This document shows positions 37,539 through 46,438 of a stretch of DNA of 64,000 nt, piece after piece (position 1 is the stretch's first letter; every line of letters starts with the position of its first letter). Below the pieces are notes generated by a model. It was not told the origin of the DNA. It saw only the letters and a program-made list of their open reading frames with translations, and ran no database searches. Origin of the DNA: Gammaproteobacteria bacterium (GTDB taxonomy: Bacteria; Pseudomonadota; Gammaproteobacteria; JAJFKO01); the NCBI GenBank assembly GCA_021773175.1, contig JAJFKO010000002.1, positions 1 to 64,000 of the forward strand. The letters are read 5' to 3'. The position numbers and the translations under genes were made by a program.

Positions 37539-38891
37539 ATGAAATCGCTATTTATGAAACAGACATTATGTCTATTAACCGTTGTTGGTTTGCTATTCGC
37601 TTCTATTGCTTTTGCAACCACCCCGGCACAAACATCTACCGTTAAAAATCGAGCATTACCGGTAAAAGAAGTTCGTAACTTCGTTTCGGCATTTGGCCAA
37701 ATTAAAAATTTCTATGTGAAATCTGTTCCTGACAAAAAACTTTTTGAAAATGCTATTCAAGGAATGTTATCTGGCTTAGATCCTCATTCCTCTTATTTGA
37801 ATGAAGACGATTTCAATAATTTAAAATCCAGCACCACAGGTAAGTTCGGTGGTCTTGGTATTGAAGTGATTCCTTTTAAAGGTTTAATTAAAGTTATCAG
37901 TCCAATTGACGATACACCAGCATCACGTGCAGGTATTAAACCAGGTGACTTGATTTTTAAAATCGATGGCACCCCTGTTAAAGGCTTAAGTTTACAACAA
38001 GCCGTTAAGAAAATGCGTGGCGATAAAGGCAGTAAAATCACATTAACGATTCTACGTAAAAGCAATAAGAAACCTATGAAAATCACTTTAGTGCGTGATG
38101 TCATTAAAATTAAAAGTGTTAAAGGTGAATTGCTTGATAGCAAATATGCTTATATTCGTATAAGTCATTTCCAAGCGCCTACAGCTCAAAATGTCATTAA
38201 AATGATTGCTGAGTTAAAAGGTCAAGCTCATGGTAAACTAGGTGGTCTCATCATTGATTTGCGTAATAATCCAGGTGGCCTACTTGACTCCGCTATTAAC
38301 GTTGCTGATGCATTCCTTGATAGCAATAAAGCCTTAGCCCATAAAAAACTTATTGTTTATACTAAAGGTCGTATTCCTGGCGCACAGATTCAAGCACATG
38401 CTAAAGCCGGAGACATCATGCAAGGCGCTCCAATTGTGGTACTCATCAATGGTGGCTCGGCTTCTGGTTCTGAAATTGTTGCTGGCGCATTACAAGATCA
38501 TAAACGTGCAATTATCATTGGCCAACAAACTTTTGGTAAAGGCTCCGTTCAAACAGTTTTACCATTAACAGCAAATAGTGGTATTAAACTCACAACTGCG
38601 CTTTACTACACCCCTGCTGGTCGTTCAATTCAAGCTAAAGGTGTTAAACCAGATATCAAGGTTGAAAGCATCGATATCCCAGAAAAGAATGGAACATTAG
38701 ATCTTGTTGGTGTTCGTGAATCGCAATTACGTGGTCACTTAGAAAATAAACAAGCGAAACCAGGTAAAGCAACAGCGAAAAACGCATTAGTGAAGATGGA
38801 TAAAAAAGCATTGATTCATCGCGACTTTCAATTATATGAAGCATTAAATTTGTTAAAAGCCCTTACGGTTACTAAAGCTTCTATTCACTAA
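37539..38891 (+). CDS. ctpA: C-terminal processing protease (S41 family)
   Basis: A 450-residue periplasmic serine protease. Signal peptide at residues 1-27. The tail-processing N-terminal helix region holds F....D.HS.YL. The PDZ domain (about 95-175) includes GIEV and G.KPGD.I. The catalytic domain has the serine in NGGSASGSEIV and the lysine in QQTFGKGSVQ, forming the Ser-Lys dyad. ATG 37539 is chosen because GGAG precedes it and it starts the signal peptide directly; the frame opens at 37515. A terminator-like hairpin follows. Confidence 0.95.
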   Translation: MKSLFMKQTLCLLTVVGLLFASIAFATTPAQTSTVKNRALPVKEVRNFVSAFGQIKNFYVKSVPDKKLFENAIQGMLSGLDPHSSYLNEDDFNNLKSSTTGKFGGLGIEVIPFKGLIKVISPIDDTPASRAGIKPGDLIFKIDGTPVKGLSLQQAVKKMRGDKGSKITLTILRKSNKKPMKITLVRDVIKIKSVKGELLDSKYAYIRISHFQAPTAQNVIKMIAELKGQAHGKLGGLIIDLRNNPGGLLDSAINVADAFLDSNKALAHKKLIVYTKGRIPGAQIQAHAKAGDIMQGAPIVVLINGGSASGSEIVAGALQDHKRAIIIGQQTFGKGSVQTVLPLTANSGIKLTTALYYTPAGRSIQAKGVKPDIKVESIDIPEKNGTLDLVGVRESQLRGHLENKQAKPGKATAKNALVKMDKKALIHRDFQLYEALNLLKALTVTKASIH

Positions 38892-38905
38892 AATCTAATC
38901 AACAT

Positions 38906-38929
38906 CCTCTCTCGCAACCGCGAGAGAGG
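38906..38929 (+). terminator. Hairpin terminator after ctpA
   Basis: CCTCTCTCGC-AACC-GCGAGAGAGG, a perfect 10-bp stem 15 nt after the stop. Only a short T-rich tract follows. Confidence 0.65.
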
Positions 38930-39055
38930 ACTCTTTCTAAAGCTTTCCTCATCACCTCGATACAAAACGTTACAAATTTTTACCGTCAAGCAATATTTCT
39001 GCAATATTATTTATCTATACTGAAGTCGATAAGTTCTGTGGTTACTCCAACCATC

Positions 39056-39220
39056 TATACCCGTAGCGTTCCATTTATAGGATTTTATCGCACCGGGATT
39101 TTCTACGAGGAGAGTGCTTTAAATCGCAGGTAATAGCCGGACTATTGACAAGATTTAAAGTGCATTCCTCGTAGAAAATAACAAGCGAGAAAATCCTATA
39201 AATGGAACGCTACGGGTATA
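39056..39220. repeat. Long imperfect inverted repeat (about 165 bp)
   Basis: Arms 39056-39125 and 39152-39220 are inverted copies. The outer block of about 31 bp (starting TATACCCGTAGCG) is perfect, a roughly 10-bp stretch differs, then an inner block (ATTTTCTACGAGGA...) matches well. No reading frame lies inside. Same architecture as 24908-25096 but unrelated sequence. Confidence 0.75.
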
Positions 39221-39251
39221 TATTTGTCGAATTTTTAGTTTGACAAATATG

Positions 39252-39292
39252 ACCGAGCGGCAGTTTAACAGTGACTGCCACTCGGTTTTTTT
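39252..39292 (+). terminator. Strong rho-independent terminator
   Basis: ACCGAGCGGCAGT pairs with ACTGCCACTCGGT through a 9-nt loop (one mismatch), followed by seven T. It lies well after ctpA, on the same strand. Confidence 0.8.
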
Positions 39293-39425
39293 ATATTGTA
39301 CATAGATCCAGTAAAGTTCTATTTATTGTTACACCCTGTTACAAAAAAATGTTGATGCGCAACACTGCTGTTACATTCAAGGGATATGCTAGCTCCATTA
39401 AAACTATTATGAAATCTGTAAAAAC

Positions 39426-40919
39426 ATGCGTCCTAATCAACATAGAAGATCCGCTCTATTACTAATTCTTTTCTTCACGCTTTGTCATCGCGAGATTGAT
39501 GCATCGATATTTGATCCGACCAGTCATACTGAAGTTGATGATCTTCTCGCTAAAATTGATTGGACGAACTTGAAGCGAGCATTAGAAGTTTATAACGGAG
39601 TACAATTGCAGGATTTTAAAGAACTTTATGCTAATAAGCTTCCCGCAAGTACGCAACGCTTATTTGCTATATATCTTGCTAGCCGCAAAGAACCCACAGT
39701 TTTGAGAGCTAAAAAACTATCGACTATTGGATTTTATACTGGGACAATCTACACTGCCCATTTACCCCCCTCAAATAAAGTTAATCCCGCAAGTATAAGC
39801 GCTGCAAGTGAAGACTTATCCTTTGATACTAATTTATTAACGATGCTAAATTCTCGACTAAAGCTCTACTTCTTTGAGCTTGTCAATATGAAGCATCACT
39901 TTAGTAAACCGAATTCGACTGTGTCATTAGAACAAGCTGAACGTTTTCTATTTAGTAATAATGCACATGAGCACAATCTTTTAGGTTTATCCGCATCATC
40001 AAAATTTTTATTAGCATTATATAGAATCGTAAATTTCTGCATAGAACATCCTAATGACGCTATACCTGCTTCATTATTACAGAACGTATCTTATAGAGAT
40101 GGAACACTAGTCGTTGGTAGAGAAGATTTAACAGATTATCTAGAGCTAGATAATGATGATAATAACTCTGCATTGCGCGCATATGCCGCCACACGTTTTT
40201 TTATGCAGTATCTCCTTTTGTTTGGTTACGGATTACAAGCAGATATTACTGAAAGATACTTAATTCCTGCTGCTAATTTGCGACAGCCAGCAGCTTCGCA
40301 ACCAGTAATGTCAGAAACTGATGGAGCTTTAATCTATTCATTAATTAGTAATAATAGTGCATTACTATTATCTCTAGATGCAAAACCATCACGACGACTC
40401 AGCCGAGAAGTCGGCAAAGCTGAACAACAAAATACAGCGGCCAACTTTGCGCGCATATTTGATGATAATAGAAATTTACGCGATCATTTCAGCAGTTCTC
40501 AAAGCGGGATGACTCACTCAACTAGTCATATAGATTTACAAGACACATTAATCGACCTTACACCTGAAAAACGAGAAGCTCCCAAAGGTGCATTGCAATA
40601 TTTACTGAAATTAGTAAAATATTTTCATCAATTCCTCCGAGGAGTTGTATCAAGAAAAGCCACTCCAGCTAGTAAACATAAACCCTCATCCAAACAAGCT
40701 TATTCCCCCCAACGACCCCATGATGAACAAGCTTATACGGGATATCAAAGCGGCACCCCCTTCTCTTCTCCTCGAGGTCAAGAAAGTCCAGAAAAACTTT
40801 GCGGTAAACTTAATATGTTTGCAGAAAGCCGTGCAATATTATGCAGGACGTTGGCTAACTCACAGCAATTACGCAGAAGCTCAGTAGCATTTCGCCCATC
40901 ACGCATTATAATACATTAG
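39426..40919 (+). CDS. Large predicted secreted protein, unknown
   Basis: A 497-residue protein. The N-terminus (RRSALLLILFFTLCHREIDA) looks like a signal peptide. Residues about 30-300 appear helical with no recognised domain. Residues about 350-450 are rich in Ser, Pro, Gln and Lys and probably disordered, with a hydrophobic stretch around LLKLVKYFHQFLRG. No ribosome binding site is clear before the ATG. The stop is immediately adjacent to the stop of the convergent TauE-like gene. It could be a secreted effector, but no sequence evidence names a secretion system. Confidence 0.62.
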   Translation: MRPNQHRRSALLLILFFTLCHREIDASIFDPTSHTEVDDLLAKIDWTNLKRALEVYNGVQLQDFKELYANKLPASTQRLFAIYLASRKEPTVLRAKKLSTIGFYTGTIYTAHLPPSNKVNPASISAASEDLSFDTNLLTMLNSRLKLYFFELVNMKHHFSKPNSTVSLEQAERFLFSNNAHEHNLLGLSASSKFLLALYRIVNFCIEHPNDAIPASLLQNVSYRDGTLVVGREDLTDYLELDNDDNNSALRAYAATRFFMQYLLLFGYGLQADITERYLIPAANLRQPAASQPVMSETDGALIYSLISNNSALLLSLDAKPSRRLSREVGKAEQQNTAANFARIFDDNRNLRDHFSSSQSGMTHSTSHIDLQDTLIDLTPEKREAPKGALQYLLKLVKYFHQFLRGVVSRKATPASKHKPSSKQAYSPQRPHDEQAYTGYQSGTPFSSPRGQESPEKLCGKLNMFAESRAILCRTLANSQQLRRSSVAFRPSRIIIH

Positions 40920-41735
40920 TTAAAACATCTTAGTCGTCATATAGACTGCAATCACTGCAAGAAAAGCAATATAAATCCATTTTAATTTCTGTTTATCCAG
41001 TTTGCTTGCTGTTGCTGCACCTAAAGGTGATGTAAACATCACAAAAGGCACAATAATAATAAATGCGGGTAAACTCACATAACCAATAGAACCCCATGGT
41101 AAACCGGCTTTACCTAATCCATCGATAATGACACCAATCGTTCCACCAATACCAATTATAAACGTCACGGCACTTGATAAACCAATTGCTTTTTTTAATG
41201 GATAATCGAACATCATTAAAAAAGGGACGGTAAAAGTACCACCACCAATACCTAGCAATGTTGAACAACCACCAATAATAACAGCTGCACTATTTTTTAT
41301 TATGCCTTGTGGTCCATCTTGATGAAGACCCGCACTGTCTTTTTTGAATACGGCAAACAATATGCAAATGTATAAATAAGCAGTAAATAAAATAACGAGT
41401 AAGCTTGTATTAATATATTGAATAATGACTGTTGCAATGATGATGCCAATAATAATGCTCGGGATCCACGATTTAAAATATTTAAAATCAAGATTACCAA
41501 GTCGTTTATGTTTACGTGCCGACATGAAACCTGCGGGCATAATCAATGCTAGGGCACTACCAATAGCGACATGCATTACTACTGCAGGAGCCGTATTAAA
41601 ATAGGGAAATAATGTTGCGAAGGTTGGTACTAATACAATTCCACCACCAATGCCAAAGAGGCCGGCACTATATCCTGCCAAGCATCCAGCTATCGCAAGA
41701 ATAACAATAAACATCACCAATATTTGCCAATGCAT
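40920..41735 (-). CDS. TauE/SafE-family permease
   Basis: A 271-residue inner-membrane protein with about eight helices. The duplicated family signature is visible: GLFGIGGGIVLVP near residue 26 and LLGIGGGTFTVPF near residue 160. Known members carry sulfite, sulfoacetate or other small organosulfur anions. A second copy lies at 45587-46372. The two are only distantly alike and may have different substrates. Confidence 0.85.
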   Translation of the reverse strand: MHWQILVMFIVILAIAGCLAGYSAGLFGIGGGIVLVPTFATLFPYFNTAPAVVMHVAIGSALALIMPAGFMSARKHKRLGNLDFKYFKSWIPSIIIGIIIATVIIQYINTSLLVILFTAYLYICILFAVFKKDSAGLHQDGPQGIIKNSAAVIIGGCSTLLGIGGGTFTVPFLMMFDYPLKKAIGLSSAVTFIIGIGGTIGVIIDGLGKAGLPWGSIGYVSLPAFIIIVPFVMFTSPLGAATASKLDKQKLKWIYIAFLAVIAVYMTTKMF

Positions 41736-41756
41736 AGGTTTGATCCTTAATCCTTT

Positions 41757-41880
41757 AGGACTTACGCTAAACCACCAAGGTTGAGGCGAATGTGCTTTCT
41801 AAAAGCCGACAGTATACGTAATACGTGAGGGTTTTAAGAAAGCACATTCAACGAAAAGATTGGTATTTAGCGTAAGTCCT
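41757..41880. repeat. Palindromic element, copy between permease and kinase genes
   Basis: Perfect 15-bp inverted ends (AGGACTTACGCTAAA), inner hairpin arms GAATGTGCTTTCT and AGAAAGCACATTC, and the core AGTATACGTAATACGTGAGG. TA or TA-like bases lie at both edges. It contains no open frame. Confidence 0.8.
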
Positions 41881-41884
41881 ATCC

Positions 41885-43159
41885 TTAATCTTTAATTCTG
41901 AGAGCCACAATAACACGCAAGCCACCTTCTTCACGATTCTCTAATTTAATAAAGCCCTGATGCGCTAAAATAGTATCTCGTGTCACAGCAAGCCCTAAAC
42001 CTGTGCCTCCGGTATAACGTGAACGTGATTTTTCGCCACGGTAAAATGGAGCAAGAACTTTTTCTAATTCATCTTCTGGAATACCGGGACCATCATCTTC
42101 GATAAGAATTTTTATCGTTTCTTTGTCTCTGGATAAAATTACTCTCGCGTGACCTGCATATTTCAGGGCATTGTTAATAATGTTAGTAAAGGCTCTTTTT
42201 AGTGCCATGGAGCGTCCTAAAATAAGCATGCGTTCATCGCATCCCATAAACTCAACTTGCATACCCATATCAGAATAATCATGACAGATCGCTTCTAGCA
42301 ATGAGGCAAAATCCAATTTAACCTTAGCTTTCATACCATGATCTTCACGCGCGAAATCTAAGGTTTCCTTAATCATCACCTCCATCTCGTTAAGATCAGC
42401 AATGTTTTTTTCACGTTGTTCAATATCTTCAATAAACTGTGCACGTAATCTTAAACGGGTGATAGGTGTTCGTAAATCATGTGACATAGCAGCTAGCATT
42501 TGCGTTCGATCACGGATTAAATCTTGAATACGTTTTTGCATTTGATTCATAGCATGTGCTGTATCACGCACAACAGAAGGACCGCTCACTTTTACGGGAG
42601 GACTATTTAAATCAACGCCGACTCGTTCAGCAACTTGCATAAACTCACGCAAAGGCATCGAAAAACGATTAATTGACCAGACGAAAAATAATAATGACGT
42701 AGCAACAATTAACTCTAATGCCAGCAAGACGATTTGTAATGTCCATGATGTTGGTACAACTGTCGCATAGAGATTAAGCCAATCATCTTTATCTAATTGC
42801 AGTGATAATTGTAAATGCTGTCTTTGTTTACGTAATGCCACCAGAATTGGCCATAGTGTACTAGATGTTAATTGTGGTTTGAACTGCGGCTTTTCGTCGA
42901 GTGAAACTTTCATACTTGGAATATCAATTGCTTCAACTACCTGTTTACGCTTACCGATAGGTGCTTGCAAGATCGTTTCAATAACATGCATTACCTGCTG
43001 TGTAATAATTTCGTGATTAACGCGAAGCTCGACGCTTTTATTTTTCTGTGAGAAATATAAGAACACAATGATATGTACTAATAACATAGCACAGAGAATT
43101 ATCATTAAAACCCTACCACTAATGCCAGGGATAGCGAAGCGACCTTTAAGTGATGACAT
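41885..43159 (-). CDS. envZ: Sensor histidine kinase, EnvZ-like
   Basis: A 424-residue inner-membrane kinase. Helix 1 is at about residues 15-35, a periplasmic sensor of about 110 residues follows, helix 2 is at about 145-165, then a HAMP linker. The phospho-acceptor His is in SHDLRTPITRLRLR (near residue 230). The ATP domain has N-box NIINNALKYA, G1 DDGPGIP and G2 GTGLGLAV. It lies 14 bp after an OmpR-like regulator gene and is presumably its partner. The stimulus is unknown. A palindromic element lies just 4 bp beyond its stop. Confidence 0.92.
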   Translation of the reverse strand: MSSLKGRFAIPGISGRVLMIILCAMLLVHIIVFLYFSQKNKSVELRVNHEIITQQVMHVIETILQAPIGKRKQVVEAIDIPSMKVSLDEKPQFKPQLTSSTLWPILVALRKQRQHLQLSLQLDKDDWLNLYATVVPTSWTLQIVLLALELIVATSLLFFVWSINRFSMPLREFMQVAERVGVDLNSPPVKVSGPSVVRDTAHAMNQMQKRIQDLIRDRTQMLAAMSHDLRTPITRLRLRAQFIEDIEQREKNIADLNEMEVMIKETLDFAREDHGMKAKVKLDFASLLEAICHDYSDMGMQVEFMGCDERMLILGRSMALKRAFTNIINNALKYAGHARVILSRDKETIKILIEDDGPGIPEDELEKVLAPFYRGEKSRSRYTGGTGLGLAVTRDTILAHQGFIKLENREEGGLRVIVALRIKD

Positions 43160-43173
43160 AAGTTTGAACGTCC

Positions 43174-43914
43174 TTAAGCATTACTCTGCCTGATTTTTGC
43201 AGTAAACATATAACCACCACCGCGCACCGTTTTAATCAGCACAGGTTTCTTTGGATCTTCCTCAATTTTTTGCCGTAACCGACTGACTTGCACATCGATA
43301 CTACGGTCAAAAGGACCGGCTAAACGATTGCGGGTATATTCTAAAAGTTGATCACGACTTAAAACTTTTTGTGGATGTTCAACAAACGCTTCTAGCAAAC
43401 TATATTCACCACTACTTAAACTAATCTCTACATTTTCAGGTGAAAGCAAACGTCGTGTTGCCATATCTAATTGCCAATCTTCAAAACAGATTATCGACGT
43501 ATCTGTACTAGGCATCGTTTCTACTTGTAAGTCACCTGTGCGACGCAATACAGCTTTGACACGAGCAAGTAATTCACGAGGATTAAAGGGTTTTGTTAAA
43601 TAATCATCAGCGCCCATCTCTAAACCAATAATACGATCCGTGTCCTCACCCACAGCGGTCAGCATAATGATTGAAATGTTTGAGTCCGCACGTAGAGTTC
43701 TACATAAGCTGAAACCATCTTCGCCTGGCATCATAATATCTAGAATTATTAAGTCAATTTGCTCATCATTTAAAACTGCAAACATTTCCTCGCCATTACT
43801 TGCCTGGCTTACCGTAAAACCATAGCCCGTTAATAGCTTACTAAGTAGATTTCTAATTTCAACATCATCATCAACCACTAATAAGTGTTTTGGTTTTTCT
43901 TCTTGCATGGACAT
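43174..43914 (-). CDS. ompR: OmpR-family response regulator
   Basis: A 246-residue two-component regulator. The receiver domain (residues 10-125) has the acidic pair DD near 16, phospho-Asp in LIILDIMMPGEDG, and the conserved Lys in TKPFNPREL. The winged-helix domain (about 150-240) matches OmpR closely, including RNRLAGPFDRSIDVQVSRL and VRGGGYMF. It precedes the kinase gene by 14 bp and follows thyA by 17 bp in the same direction. By homology it should control porin or envelope genes. Confidence 0.94.
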   Translation of the reverse strand: MSMQEEKPKHLLVVDDDVEIRNLLSKLLTGYGFTVSQASNGEEMFAVLNDEQIDLIILDIMMPGEDGFSLCRTLRADSNISIIMLTAVGEDTDRIIGLEMGADDYLTKPFNPRELLARVKAVLRRTGDLQVETMPSTDTSIICFEDWQLDMATRRLLSPENVEISLSSGEYSLLEAFVEHPQKVLSRDQLLEYTRNRLAGPFDRSIDVQVSRLRQKIEEDPKKPVLIKTVRGGGYMFTAKIRQSNA

Positions 43915-43931
43915 AGTTATTACCCCAATGT

Positions 43932-44726
43932 TTACACTGCAACCGAAGCTTTAATAGCAGAATGACATTCATAATTCTCTACAATAAAGTCTTCAAATTT
44001 ATAATCATTAATAGATTCAGGCTTACGCGCAATGCGCAAACTTGGTAATGCAAAAGGTTTACGCGTTAATTGTAAATTAACTTGTTCAAAATGATTATGA
44101 TAAATGTGGGTATCGCCACCACTCCAAATAAAATCACCAACTTCAAGGTCTGTTTGTTGAGCTATCATGTGCACGAGTAAAGCATAAGAAGCGACATTAA
44201 AGGGAACACCAAGGAAAATGTCTGCTGAGCGCTGTGTTAATTTACAAGATAATTTGTTATTGGCCACATAAAATTGAAATAGTAAATGACAAGGTGGTAA
44301 TGCCATATGTTGTATTTCTCCAACATTCCATGCTGATACAATCAAACGTCGCGAATTTGGGTTTGTTTTAATTTGCTTAATCAATTCTTCAATCTGATCG
44401 ATCTCACGACCATCATTGGTTTGCCATGCCCGCCACTGCTTGCCATAGACCGGGCCTAAATCACCATTCTCATCAGCCCACTCATCCCAAATACGAACAT
44501 TATTGTCTTTTAAATATTTGATATTAGTATTACCTTGCAAAAACCATAATAGCTCATGGATAATACTACGCAAATGAACTTTCTTTGTCGTTACTAGCGG
44601 AAAACCCTGCTGTAAATCAAAACGCATTTGCGGACCAAAGATACTGCGAATTCCGGTACCGGTGCGATCATCTTTATCGACACCATGCGCCATGATTTCT
44701 TTTAATAGATTTAAATATTGTTGCAT
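43932..44726 (-). CDS. thyA: Thymidylate synthase
   Basis: A 264-residue enzyme forming dTMP from dUMP with methylene-tetrahydrofolate. The N-terminus [13 protein letters not shown] binds phosphate, the catalytic Cys is in [10 protein letters not shown] and [13 protein letters not shown] and HIYHNH are conserved. Length equals the E. coli enzyme. The start overlaps the lgt stop by 1 nt (TAATG), the usual lgt-thyA coupling. Confidence 0.97.
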   Translation of the reverse strand: MQQYLNLLKEIMAHGVDKDDRTGTGIRSIFGPQMRFDLQQGFPLVTTKKVHLRSIIHELLWFLQGNTNIKYLKDNNVRIWDEWADENGDLGPVYGKQWRAWQTNDGREIDQIEELIKQIKTNPNSRRLIVSAWNVGEIQHMALPPCHLLFQFYVANNKLSCKLTQRSADIFLGVPFNVASYALLVHMIAQQTDLEVGDFIWSGGDTHIYHNHFEQVNLQLTRKPFALPSLRIARKPESINDYKFEDFIVENYECHSAIKASVAV

Positions 44727-45526
44727 TAGCTATGCCCTTCCTTTAACTCATTTTTTTTATATGCCCACCACATCATTAGCACGCCGGCAATAATCATTGG
44801 CACTGATAACAACATACCCATTGTCACCCAGCCCCAGAAAAGAAAACCTAATTGTGGATCGGGTTGTCGGAAGAATTCACAGAATGTTCGAAAACATCCA
44901 TAGCCTACTAAAAATAATCCCGTCACAGCCATGCACGGACGCGGTTTTGCAGAGTAGAACCAAAGAATAAAAAATAACAAAACACCTTCAAGTAGAAATT
45001 CATAAAGTTCAGATGGGTGTCGAGGCAATGGCCCAGCATTAGGATAAACCATACCCCAAGGCATTGTTGTCACGCGCCCCCATAATTCACCATTAATAAA
45101 ATTACCAATACGACCCGCCGCTAAACCAATCGGTACGAAAGGTGCAATGAAATCCATGACTTCAAAATATCTTCTCTTCTGACGTTTAGCATAAATCCAT
45201 AAAGCCAAGCCAACACCCAGCATGCCACCATGGAATGACATACCGCCATCCCAAATTTTAAAAATTGTAAGCGGGTGAGCCATGAACACGGGGAAATTGT
45301 AAAATAATATATAACCAATACGACCACCAAGGATAACGCCTAGCGCTCCGTAAAAAATTAAATCAGCTACCTGTTCATGATTCCAATGATGCCACGGCTT
45401 CTTGGAACGATATAATGCTAAGCCCCACGCTGCACAAAAACCAATGAGATACATGATGCCATACCAATGTACTTTGATAGGTCCAATGTGGAATGCGATG
45501 GGATTAAAGTCAGGAAACTGTAGCAT
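44726..45526 (-). CDS. lgt: Prolipoprotein diacylglyceryl transferase
   Basis: A 266-residue inner-membrane enzyme with about seven helices that adds diacylglycerol to the lipobox Cys of prelipoproteins. The family signature is visible ([14 protein letters not shown] near residues 140-153), as are the H-G-G-M-L-G region and [12 protein letters not shown]. It acts on the OmpA-like and BamE lipoproteins encoded in this window. It is translationally coupled to thyA. Confidence 0.96.
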   Translation of the reverse strand: MLQFPDFNPIAFHIGPIKVHWYGIMYLIGFCAAWGLALYRSKKPWHHWNHEQVADLIFYGALGVILGGRIGYILFYNFPVFMAHPLTIFKIWDGGMSFHGGMLGVGLALWIYAKRQKRRYFEVMDFIAPFVPIGLAAGRIGNFINGELWGRVTTMPWGMVYPNAGPLPRHPSELYEFLLEGVLLFFILWFYSAKPRPCMAVTGLFLVGYGCFRTFCEFFRQPDPQLGFLFWGWVTMGMLLSVPMIIAGVLMMWWAYKKNELKEGHS

Positions 45527-45586
45527 GCAATTTATTCCTAAGTCAGGATCAATAAAACTTGCGATATTTTAGCATCTAGAACGGAT

Positions 45587-46372
45587 TCATAGTACTAAAT
45601 TTAGTGCTATAGCCAGCAAAAATAACGCAAATATACGTTTCAATGTATTGGTCGGTAATCGATGCGATAGTGCGGCACCAACTTGCGCAAAGATGACACT
45701 ACCGATAGCAACTCCAAAAAATGCAGGCCAATAAACATAACCGCTAGTCCATGGAACAGGACATGTTGTATGCAACCCGGTAAGTGCTACCGTAATTGAA
45801 CCAACAATCGCGATTAGAAAACCACAAATCGCTGAAGTGCCTGTCGCTTGTTTCATGGGTAAATGACAACTTACTAAAAACGGCACCGTAATCGCTCCAC
45901 CACCCACACCTAACAATCCGGATTTGCCGCCAACTAGAAAAGACACAATATTAGTAATCATGCTGCTAGGTTTCTTATCTGTTTTTGATTGCGGTTGCAC
46001 TAAAAAGAACATACGAATTGAAATGGCAAATAAGAAAATCGCAAAAATGATACTAAGCACTTCTGTTGTTAAGAAGTGCGCTACTATCGCACCCACGACA
46101 ACACCAATAATAATACCTGGCACCATACATTTAAAATAGTCCCAGCGCACACCACCTCTTCTATTGTGTGACCAAGATGATGATGCTGTGGTAATAATCA
46201 TTGAGGCAAGAGATGTGCCTGCTGCAACATGCATTATAAACTGATTAGGCATGCCTATATTTGTGAAAGTAAGCGCAAGTAATGGCACCACGATCATGCC
46301 ACCACCCACACCGAGTAAACCTGAAGCAGTACCGGCTAACACACCGATTAAAATATAATATACAAAATCCAT
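45587..46372 (-). CDS. TauE/SafE-family permease, second copy
   Basis: A 261-residue protein with about eight helices and the two signature loops (GLLGVGGGMIVVP near residue 19 and SGLLGVGGGAITVPF near residue 155). It lies between ptsP and lgt, all in one direction. Gaps of 66 and 60 bp leave room for separate promoters. Substrate unknown. Confidence 0.86.
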   Translation of the reverse strand: MDFVYYILIGVLAGTASGLLGVGGGMIVVPLLALTFTNIGMPNQFIMHVAAGTSLASMIITTASSSWSHNRRGGVRWDYFKCMVPGIIIGVVVGAIVAHFLTTEVLSIIFAIFLFAISIRMFFLVQPQSKTDKKPSSMITNIVSFLVGGKSGLLGVGGGAITVPFLVSCHLPMKQATGTSAICGFLIAIVGSITVALTGLHTTCPVPWTSGYVYWPAFFGVAIGSVIFAQVGAALSHRLPTNTLKRIFALFLLAIALNLVL

Positions 46373-46438
46373 TTATTCTTAGCCTTATCTAATTTTAAAA
46401 AAACAGCATAACGAAGTATATAAGACTTTCTGTAATTC

